From assembly GCA_946811185.2 (NCBI GenBank), contig OX328110.1:17042456-17106455 (forward strand): 64,000 nt of DNA, written 5' to 3'. Numbering within the stretch: position 1 is the stretch's first letter; every line of letters begins with the position of its first letter. Origin of the DNA: Hippopus hippopus (lineage: Eukaryota; Mollusca; Bivalvia; Cardiida; Cardiidae). Below, piece after piece: positions 47,862 through 58,700 of the stretch. Below the pieces are notes generated by a model, which saw only the letters and a list, made by a program, of their open reading frames with translations, was not told the origin of the DNA and ran no database searches. The position numbers and the translations under genes are program-made.

Positions 47862-48096
47862 CTTTTTTAACAAAATGGAAAAACAGAAATGTCTCATTTA
47901 TAAGAATGTTGTATCATGAACAGTATTTTCAGTGTTTTACATTTGTATTGTTTTTGTATGTTTTAAATTTACCTGATATAGTCACCCGGAGTTTTTACAA
48001 CCTTTAAAGCCTTTTGAAAACATTTAGGGTAAAAGAAGGGAAAATGCTGGCCCCATTTTCAACAAAAAGCTTCAGTGTGTTCTCAGCTCAACTAAG

Positions 48097-48314
48097 TCAA
48101 CCTTTATCACACAATCACAAGTTTTAAAGAACCTAAAGAAAGAGCATATTGAAAGCATTAAGGGAAAAAGAGAAATCAGCATTTTCTCCTTTTTCCACAA
48201 TTTTTACTGCCCTTTCCAAAATTAGTTTTATGTTTTGAATCACATTTGTTTTGTAGTCTGCAAATGCTTTGAATTTGGACTGGTCTAAAATTTTGTTGTC
48301 TTGTAAAGAGTTAA
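48097..48314. mobile_element. MITE-A copy (F), short core
   Basis: TCAACCTTTATCACACAATC to CTTGTAAAGAGTTAA. Scraps of another copy lie at 47985-48080. Confidence 0.72.
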
Positions 48315-48563
48315 AAAGATTTAAGTCTGTTGAATTTGCGAGTTGAGTCTGAAATGTTGAGTATGTTTCAAGAACATATTCTCAGCCGAGTCACTTATAT
48401 CCATATTTTTATAAACAACTTAAGTTGTATGTTCGGTACTCTTTGGAAAATGAGGTATTAAAGAGTATAAAATCAAGAACACCTTTTAATTTCTTCTTGG
48501 CCTCTGCTAAAAATACAGACTGATATTATTTTATTGTTAATTATCTATGAATAAGGCAAAGCC

Positions 48564-48792
48564 TTAACCCTTTACCAGACGACAATATTTTAGCTTTGTC
48601 CAAATTGAAAGCATTTGCTGACGACAATTTCAGTATGGCTCAAATGGTGCAATTTTTCTTTGATAGGGTAGAAAACATTGTGGGACAAGGAGAAAATGCT
48701 GGTTACCAGCATTTTCTCCTTTTCCTACAATGTTTTCAAAAGGCTTCATTTCGTGGGTCGTTAAAACTCGGGATTGTGTGGTAAAGGGTTAA
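48564..48792. mobile_element. MITE-A copy (R), TTAA both ends
   Basis: TTAACCCTTTACCAGACGAC to GTGTGGTAAAGGGTTAA. Confidence 0.9.
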
Positions 48793-48944
48793 TACAAGCA
48801 ACATGACTATCTTAGAGCAATAAAGTATTGTTTCCAATGAGAGCCCTCTACAATGTTTGACACAGAGTTTAAATCCTGTCCCATTCTGAAGAACTGTAAA
48901 AGGTGACTGCTGTAAGCAGATTAATTTTCAAGCAAAGCATAAAA

Positions 48945-49015
48945 TTTTAAACCTTAAAGTGGTAGAACTGACTCAAGTTGCTTTTACAGACATTGCAGAT
49001 CAAGATCAGACTTAA
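48945..49015. mobile_element. MITE-B left part, cut at its core by a MITE-A
   Basis: ACCTTAAAGTGGTAGAACTG..CAGATCAAGATCAGACTTAA; the MITE-A copy 49012-49228 begins at the TTAA that ends this fragment. Confidence 0.6.
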
Positions 49016-49228
49016 CTCTTTACTGCACAATCCCGAGTTTTAACGACCCTGGGGAAGGAGCCAAAGGGTAGAATACATTGTGGAAAAAGGAGAAAATGCT
49101 TGTAACTAGCATTTTCTCTTTTCCCCACAATGTTTTCTACCCTCCCTGATGCAATTTTCATTTTTCAGTCATGTTTAATATGTCCTCTGCAAATGCTTTC
49201 AATTTGGACCAGTCCAAAATTTTGCTGT
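49012..49228. mobile_element. MITE-A copy (F), right tip lost
   Basis: TTAACTCTTTACTGCACAAT to TTTTGCTGTTTC; inserted at the TTAA that ends a MITE-B fragment. Confidence 0.8.
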
Positions 49229-49415
49229 TTCAAACTTTGGTAGAGGTAATTCAGATGATCTCAGTACATGTGATTTACTGTGGAATGCAGACATATCTAG
49301 ATGACACTCTATAACTGTGGAAATAGGCTTTAAGCAGTAGTTTCTGAAGTCAATTAAAACTAAAGAGAATTTAAGACATGTAATCCCTTTATTCAAGCAT
49401 CTTTTTAAGTTGTCC

Positions 49416-49553
49416 TTATACACAATTTTCTTGTAGCAAGGTGACAGATCTATAGGACACTTGATGATGGGGTGATGGAATCTGTTTATTAGGCAACAGC
49501 TTCTTATGTTTCTTTTCTCTTCTTATGCTTCCTTTTCTGTCGATAGTCTTGTT
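49416..49553 (-). pseudogene. Decayed tandem duplicate of the PCID2 last exon
   Basis: About 100 bp downstream of the PCID2 stop the minus strand repeats the last exon in diverged form, starting AACAAGA and running past the end of the coding part. One frame still reads RKGSIRREKKHKKLLPNKQI then PSPHHQ, against [21 protein letters not shown] in the real exon, and stays open to TAA at 49416-49418. The acceptor AG is gone (AGAAA in place of TACAG) and I see no substitute in the right phase, so it is probably a dead exon copy. Confidence 0.65.
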
Positions 49554-49669
49554 TTCTTTTTCTTGCAAATCTCAAAAAGTTTTGAACCCCTTGAAGTGGA
49601 TTAAGGGCAAGTTGTTCCCTATTTCAGATGGCCTTTGTACACAGGTTTTATTGTGGAAAGATGACAGAA

Positions 49670-49759
49670 CTAGATGACACTTGCTAACTGGGGGAATGGA
49701 TTCTGTTTACTCAGCACAAGTTTTTGATGTTGATATGAGATGTACCCTTTGATCTTGTT
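49670..49759 (-). CDS. PCID2: PCID2 last exon
   Basis: Acceptor ..tttttcaattacag, phase 0, 29 codons then TAG (49670-49672). Encodes [20 protein letters not shown] then PFPQLASVI, the classic PCID2 C terminus. An AATAAA lies at 49648-49653, shortly after the stop. Confidence 0.95.
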   Translation of the reverse strand, partial: NKIKGYISYQHQKLVLSKQNPFPQLASVI

Positions 49760-52700
49760 CTGTAATTGAAAAAAAGAAGTTACACAAATTAATCTTTATT
49801 GCAATCCAGTTGGAAAATGATAAATGTAATGGTTTCTAATAAATAATTAACTTGCCTACAATTGCTGCTTAACCACACAATTACAAAATCTTACTAACCT
49901 TAACTCTTATCCTGCTAAATAACTAGAATGAAATTTTCAGTTCGCTAGTAAAAACTCTAATATTGCTATTCCAAAAATATGTTTTGGGGAATAATATCTC
50001 CTTCTCGGACAGTGTAGATCCAAGATCAGACTGTCTACACTGTCCGCAAAAGGTCAGTGAGTCGCCCTTAGCAGCCTAAGAGTTAAAAAAAGAAGCCTTT
50101 TGAAAACATTGTGAGAAAAGGAGCATTTTCTCCTTTTCTCACAATTTTTGCTATCCGTTCAAAGACAGTTCATCATTTGATCCACACATTTTATGTTGTC
50201 TGCAAATGCTTTCAATTTGGACTAGTGTAAGGTTTCGTCATGTGGTGAAGGATTCAGGGCCCTGTGGAAGAATGCTTCTGAAGAAAAACAGAACTGCCGC
50301 AAAGAGGACAAATAACCCCACCAGCACCTTGTCACTGAAGCAGCACAATCAGAGGACAGACATGATTTTGAAAAAAAATCACCTGTGACCTTGACCTTTG
50401 ACCCATGTGACCCAAAACAATTGGCTATCTCACTGGGTCATGAGCAACACTTGTAGGAAGTTTCAGTGAGTTAGAGCTTGGAAACAAAAAAGTCTACAGA
50501 CACCCCCCAGAGGTTTTCTACCATTTAAAAAAACAGATACAATCATTCTAGCAACATCTAATTTATTGTCTGTAGCTGCTTTCAAAAAAGACCGCTCTAA
50601 AATTTTCTTTCGCACAAAGTTAATCAGATGAAAAAGTGTCAAGGAAAAAACACCTACGTCACAAATCAGGTTGACGATGATACAGGAAGTTTCATCATTA
50701 TCAATATCTTCAACTCCCATCCATCTGAGAGCTTGTGTGAACGACTGGACAGGCATCTGATGGGTCTTTTGGATCAAATATCTGCAAAAAATAGTGTGAC
50801 AAATGTAATGGATAGAGATTTGTAAACATTTGTAACAAGAGTGGCAAATTGTCGCAAGATACGCCCATCCCACCGCAACCGCAAGTTGTTGAGGGGGGAT
50901 AATCATAAAGGGCAGGTAGAGGAAAATAGTAGTGGAGCAGAAATCATGTAGGTGATTGAAATAGGCATGAATGTCTCCTGTAATGTTAAGGAAACATGCA
51001 TATAATGTTTCAGGTCATTCCAACATCAAAAGACAAAGTTATATTGTAGAGAAGCATGAAAAGCTGTAAAAAAAAAAAAAATGGGGAATAATTCCAAAAC
51101 GGCATTAGATAAGGTTACGGCTCCAGTGCATTGCACTTTTCGTAACTGCAACAAACATGTTTACCAAGTCTCAAGTCAATTTGACTTGAGGTGACAAAGT
51201 TCCTTTCCGGACAAGCAAGAAATACTGTAAAAATGAAGATCAAAGTGGAATTACTCAAAATCTGCGCTAGGTAGAGTTATTGTTCTTGCGCAATGTACTC
51301 CGTAATATTGCAACAAACATGCATACCAAGTTTGAAGTCGTTCTGACTTGAGACGACAAAGTTATATTCCCGACAAGCACTAAATGCTGTAAAAATGATG
51401 ATCAAAGGGAAATAGCTCAAAGACAGCACAAGGTAGAGTTACAATTCTTGTGCACTGCACTTCCAAATATTGCAACAAATAAGCATATCATATTACAAGT
51501 CATTCCTACTTAAGATGACAAAGTTATGCTCCGGACAAGCAAGAAATGCTATAAAAATGAAGATCAAAGGGGAAATAACTGCACTTCGTAATTTTTCAAC
51601 AATCATGTATACCAAATTTGAAGATGTTCAGACTAGAGATGACAAAGTTATATTCCGGACAAGCAGAAAATGCTGTAAAAATGATGATCAAAGGGAAATA
51701 ACTCAAAGACAGCACAAGGTAGAGTTATGGTTCTTTTGCACTGCACTCCGTATTATTGCAACAAACACAAATGCCCAGTTTCAAGTCAATCTGACTGGAG
51801 ATGACAAAGTTATGCTCCAGACAAAGAACTGGACCCTGCCCGGACGCCCGTACGGGCGTATAAAAAGCAGTTTTCAACAATATTTCAGGTATATCTCATC
51901 AGCCTGCACACCTGGAGTCTCCTTACTAGTGCTTACATTTTTTTAAGGCCACTAGCTTTTTTCCTTCTCACATAAAGTTAAAACACTTTTAACCTATTAC
52001 CAAACAAAATGACCCTAGCGGAAGACAGCTTTTGAAATCATTGTGACAAAAAAGAGAACATGCTGGTTACCAGCACTGATTATCCATGTTTCACAAGAAT
52101 GTTCTGAAAGTCGTCTGCTGCATATATTGTTTAAAATGATTTAACTCTTTACCAGGTAACAAATTTACGGTTTCAAGTATTTGCACACGCCAATGTAAAT
52201 CTGGTTTTGTTCAAATGATCTGATCTGTCTTCAAGAAAGACAGAAAACAATTTTAGAAACGGGAGAAAATGCTGGCCACCAACATTTCTCCTTTTTTCAC
52301 CATCTTTTCAAAGGCTTTATTTTACAGTAATTTAACTATTTACCAGACAATAAAGTTTACATTTATCCAACTTGAAGCATTTGCAGACAACAAGTTGAAT
52401 GTTGTTCAAATGATGTGATTTGTTTTTAAAAGCGTTGAAAATATTGTGAGAATAGGAAAATGCTGGTAACCAGCACTTTCTCTTTTTCTCACAATTTTAT
52501 CATTAGCCTTCTACAGGATTGCAAAATAAAATGGCTTATCCGGTACTTGCACATGGACTTGTTCAATTAAGCATTTTTAACTAATCAGAGAGCAATATTA
52601 TGAACATTAGAGTTTGTAATGTCACTAACTTGATGAAACAGAAACCATTATGAAAGGTAACCTATGGATACTTACACTTTTTTAAAGAGATTTCTGTAAG

Positions 52701-55700
52701 CAATAACTTTCAGTTTCTCAAGGATCAGATAGATTCCACATCTGATAAAGAACTGTTCATGTCTGTCCATGACTTCTGTTAACTGTTTGACATTGCCTGA
52801 TCTGAAAGATTAAAAAAGAACACTGCAAGCTGGTGCAAACACTGCAGTTGCTTTTTCAATGAAAATTTTAAGTCAAAAAGGGGGGACAATTCTGGGTTAC
52901 TAGCCCTTGTTGTATGGGTTCCCTTTTTCATAGTTAACAACTAGCCCAAGTTTGAACAAGATACCTTCTGTAACAACAGAGATAAGATAAAATGTCAAAG
53001 TTTTAGCAAGACAGCTTCACAAACCACAGGGCTATGACAAGAGCTGAATGTTTCTTCAATAAAAGTCAAGTTAATAACTACGTGCATTAACAGGAAATCT
53101 TCAAGAATCATGTGGGGGCTGGTCTTGTGTGGCTCAGTACTGAAGAAGGATTCTTATGCTGGAAGTCTCAGACCTATCCTCACTCAAGGTGTTGGGTTTT
53201 TCATGTGTGTGTCCTTGAACAAAGCACTGCTGGTTATAAGCATTTTTTCCCTTTTCTACAATGATTAAAAAAACTAACCATCACAGATGAACAACCATAA
53301 GAATTTTGGTTAAGGCTAAGGAAGTGGTAAGAGGGTTTTTTTTTTTTTAAGCAAGAAGCCAACTCATAAGGTAACTGATAATGATTATAATCATAGATAA
53401 GGTACTGACCTTACAGCCTGTGAAACTTCTGCAAAAGCTGACAAATCATACTTTCTCAGTAAAACTGGAGATGGCATCTGACCCTATATAAAGCAGAACA
53501 AACAAATGGAGTTCAGTATGATACTTGAAAGGTCACAGAAATGAGAAGGTTTTTTTCCCTCTCCTGTAAAATTTTTCAAAACATAGATTGAACAGTTTGG
53601 CATTCACCCCTCGGGCAATTGTACCTTCTGATGAAATGTTTTTAAAAAAACTTTTGTAAAAAAGACACACTTTTCTTCAAAAGCTTTTTCCTTCTTTTGA
53701 TTTTAACAACTTTGTTTTGGTCTAAAATTAACCCTATACAGTTATGATTTGAAAATCAGAAAGCAGCATCATTAGTTCTATCTTTGAATATTCATTTTTT
53801 TTTTTCAATCAGATATATGATTCTCATTTTACTAGAAAATGACACAAAATTTGATAGAGTGAATCTATCTTTTTTATTAGAGATAATACTTACTAATAAC
53901 ATTTTGACAGGTATTAAAAACTGCAAAATTAGACGTTTGTTCTTTATACTTTCTCTGTGACATCTTTCAAAGGCAAATGTGAGATATTCTGCCGCTGAAA
54001 TAAAATTAGATATTTTGTTAACTGTTTGTGTGCTGAATATATTTTTTGGTGATTGTCACTGAAGCAGCACATTCAGAGAAGGGAAATGATTTTCAAAACA
54101 AAGCTCACCTGTGACCTTGACCTTGACCCATGTGGCCAAAAAACAATAGGGCCCCCCTCCCCCTTGGGTCATGTGCAACACTTGTATAAAGTTTCAGTGT
54201 CCTTGGTCAAACAACTATTGGGTTAGAGCACAGAAAAGATTTTTAAACAAAGTTCACCTGTGACCTTGACCTTTTTCAGTAATGAAAAGCAACAATACAT
54301 TGTAGGTTATAGGCAGAATACACTGCTAAAAAAAGATAAGGAACACATGTCTTTGATTTTCATCACAAGATAATTCTTTCAGTACAAGACAATGCAAATA
54401 ATTTTCTGCTCGTAAGTCATTCAGTCCTAACACTATAAAAATCTCAGACCAGGCAAAACAATCTGGTTTGCACAAAAGATGTATGGGCTTTGCCTGTGAA
54501 AGCCGTCATTTTGATATGCCACACAGACTTTTGATTACACCCGAGGTGTAATTTTTTATTCTCGTTTTCTTCTTTCATATGATTTGACAAAGGTATTAAC
54601 GAAAGATTGGAAAAATATAATTTGTTTAACAAAAGAACAATGAAAACAAATTTCTTGATTTTCTTCTTAACATGACTTAATAGCAGCATTTAAAATCAAA
54701 CAAACAAGCAAAGTATTGAGCCATTTTGTCAGGTAAGAATTTAACTTGATGTTTTTCAGAGCACTAAGACTGAGTCTTTAGCAGAAGGAAAGATTTGAAT
54801 TTTGGTATTTGTGTGTTCCTTTAATTCTTTAATCAGCGTATTTAAACAAAGAAACCAACAGTGCAAATCACAGATTAGGATGAAAAGTCTGTTTAATCTG
54901 ATCTTGATCTACACTGTCTACAGGATTGATAAAAGTTGTGATATGCTTTCTAGGTGTCAAATAAAATTAAAAAGACACTTTAAAGGCAAATGACTGTCTA
55001 ATCAAAATTTTCTATGAGTTTCTTTTGTCTAATCATTAATACAACAATAATTTAAAACATGAACTCATTTTTACAGTGTAAATTCAGTTCAGGTTAAACA
55101 CGACACTCATTGTAAAGCTGAAAATACATTTGTCTGCAATGTTTTGGGCAAAAACACCTTTTAAGTGCACCATTTTCAGCTCCATTATATGGCATGAAAA
55201 ACTTCCACTTCAACTTACCAAGTGATCAAAGAGTAAACATTGTAACACACTACACATTCTATCTGTCCTACCTTACCTTTTTTGAAATCCCCATCAAACA
55301 TGGCTTTCTGGCCTACATAATATCTAAGACAAAAAAAAGAAAATAACAACTAGTAAACCTATAAAAATCAAACCAGTTTACAGCACTATATGATCATCAC
55401 AGTTAAACCTTTGGATGCAAAGTAAAACTGTTTAATGAAGTTGTTTTGGTGAATAGCGTAGATCAAAATCAGACAAACTATGAGTTTTGCATCCATAATA
55501 AACTTACAAAAATCATAAATCTTACAATCTTCATACATTTTACAACAATTATAAACCTTGCATTTTAATATTACACTTTACAATAATTATTAGTCTTCCA
55601 TTCATAATAAATCTTACATTCTAACATGACACGTGAAGTCGGTCCTATAAACACAGTGTAACGAAAGCGTGGTGAAATCCATGTCATTCTATATAGAGTG

Positions 55701-58700
55701 ACGTCACTCTGTATAAAGTAAGTTATTCAATGGAATATAATCTGCATCCGCGTTTTTACTCTAAGTACGAACTTGTTTTCCTTTCATTAAGAGTTGGTCA
55801 TTTTAGAATCAAAATAATTTTCTTTCTATCGTGGTTTATTGTTCAATAAATCACGTTGTGAGTTATGAGGCACAATAAATAAACCACTCGGGCTATCGCC
55901 CTCGTGAATTATTTATTGTGCCTCATAATTCACAACTGTGGTTTATTGAACGATAAATCACGATAGAAAGAAGATTATTTCTTAAATAATCATAAACCTT
56001 GCATTCATTAAGGCATTTGTAAGGTTCATAATCAGAGTAGGGTTTATCAAATAAACTCCACTCTGATCTTACATCTTACACTCCTAATACACTCACAATT
56101 ACTATAAACCTTACATTTATGATGAATCTTAATATCATCATTTAAACTATATTCAAAATGTAAACTTTACAATAATCATAAATTTTGTCTTACTAAATCA
56201 ACTAACAATAAACAAAAGTCTTGCATTCATAATTAACCAAAACATAATTATAAACGGGCCATTCATAATAATCTTCCAAAAGTCAGATGCATCACATTAA
56301 AATAGACATTAAAGTCACCATAAAAACTGCATTTATTGTTAAGCCTACAATAATCATATATCTTGAATTAACTATACATCTTGCAATTGTCACAAACCTT
56401 GCCTTCATAGTAAGCCTTACATTTATCATATACCTGTATTCATGATAAACCTTATCAATATTCCTTGTCATAAACCTTGCATTTAACAATAAACCATACA
56501 TTAAATGCATACCTTCCACCAGTCAGAAACCTTGTATTTGTGATATACCTTACAAGCTTAACCCTTATCCAGCTAAGAAAGTGAAATGAAACTTTTAAGA
56601 TAATAGTAAAAACTAAAATTTTGATATTTCAAAGGTAATTTTTTGGGGGGGGGGATATGTATGTCCTCATCGGACAGTGTAGATCAAAGATCAGACTGCA
56701 CGTTCTGTGCAGTCTGATCTTGATCTACACTGTCCACAAAAGGTCAGTGATTTGGGCTTAGTAGCCAAAGGGTTAATCATTACCCTTGCAACAACTTACC
56801 TGAACGTAATGAGATGCGATAAGCTGAATTTGTCTTTCATAGGTAAACTGTCTATTGCTCGTATAAGTGGTTTACACAGGTGGAGTTTGTTGATCTAGAA
56901 AAGCAACATAGACTCATTTTCATTGATAAAATGGATTTTCTTAACTCTTTCCTCGACAAAGTTTCAGCCTTATCCATATTAAAAGCATTTCAAGAAAACA
57001 GATTTAAAGTGGCAAGAGTGATCAGATTCATCTGGGCAGTAGAAGAAAATATTGTAAGGTACCATAAGTATCTTCCTTTCTCAACAAAGCTTTTAAAAGC
57101 ATTCTTCCTCAGGGTCACAAAAAAAGGGATCAGTCTGTGGGTAAATCAATTTGGTATTGGAATGTTGAAATCTAATCTTTACTATTATGTACACTGCAGT
57201 TTTGGACTTTAACCTAAATTGTAAGGATGGCTCAAGAAACTACAATGTAGACCAAGTTCACACTGCAAACAAGCTACAATGAAATCTATTCCCACAATGT
57301 TTTCAAGAGCTATCTGTTGCTCTTGTTTGGATAAAGATAGTTCTACTTGTGGCATAAATGGCACTGTTTTAACTCTGTTTAAGTTAGAAAGTAGCCAAGC
57401 TAGAGAAATGTATTCTGATGGCAGGAAAACACCAGTAATATGTGGACAGGTGCACTGCTCACCATAATATAATTGAAATGATGTAGAAAATGGTGTAAAA
57501 CTCTAAATAAACAAATGTATGCAAAACTCTACCTTGAAATAAATCTTGAACAACTGGTTGACCAAATTCAACATGCCCCATTTTTTGGTGTCTTCTATTG
57601 CTGCCCGACTGAAAAATGGAGAAATGAAGAGATACATTTAAAGCAGCATGTTGTTTACATGAATTACATAGCAAATTATAACCTGTTTTCAGATTGTTTT
57701 ATCTGGCTAATAGCACAGCCTCTGTTTACAGTGACTTGTTACATTGTGTAGATGCCTGTTTGTGTTTTAAAAGCATGGTGGCAAAACAAGAAATTATTAA
57801 TCTTTTATACTCATTTATTCATTCTCTACCAGACTGAAAAATTCTAAAGCCATCCATGTTCAAAACATTTTCAGACAACAAATTAAATGAGGTTCCAATT
57901 TTGAGATTTGCCTTTGGATAGGTAAGGAAACTTGTGAAAAAAGGAGAAAATTCTGGTTACCAACATTTCTACTTTACTCATTAAGTTTTCAAGAGTTTTA
58001 TTCCTAAAGGTTGTTTAAAGCACAGGAATGTTTGGTACTGCTAGTTTCCAGCATTTTCTCCTTTTCCCATGATATTTTTAAAAAGTTTTAGTCCTCAGAA
58101 TCATGAAAACATATACTGTTAGATAATTTTAAAATCATAGTAAGTAGCATTTCTCCTTTTCCCACAATGTTTTCAAACCTTTCCAAATTAAAAATCATCA
58201 TATTAATCAAATTTGATATGAAAAGGGGGCTTAATGCATCTGCGAAAAGTATCGACCCAGGTCAGCCTGTGCAATCCGCACAAGCTGACATGAGACGAAA
58301 CTTTTTGCTACCGTTCTATTTTCTGTATGTCCAAGGACCACTCTACCTCCAGATTCAGTCATTCATTAGACTACATGGATTTTATGGATCCCTAATTATG
58401 TAATAATTTGCTTGGTTTAACAGATCACTGAGATGCATTAAACACTCTTTTTTTCAGGAGGTAACTGTAATGATTTAATTAGACATCACTTCACTTACTT
58501 GTCACTTGCACATACTCTGAAACAACCCATTAAGATTTCAGCTGCTTTTTCTAGTCTTTCTCCATATTTTCCTTCACCCTTGTTCACTGCTTGAGTGTCT
58601 GCCTAAAAAATCCAAAACAGGGTGTCTATGGATTCAAGACTTACTTTCAAAAAGGTCAGAAGACATAAATATCAAAGCTGTGGCCATTAATTCTTTACCA

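Noticed and set aside
49500..49620. Basic minus-strand frame ending RFARKRKQDYRQKRKHKKRK
   Set aside because: It is the wrong frame of the decayed PCID2 exon copy and lacks a matching splice acceptor.
50834..51862. Regular direct repeats suggesting a CRISPR array
   Set aside because: Units of 162 bp are repeated along their whole length with no unique spacers, and the DNA is eukaryotic.
51470..51946. 158-residue plus-strand open frame
   Set aside because: Lies entirely in the 162-bp tandem element; 162 is a multiple of three, which keeps the frame open by chance.
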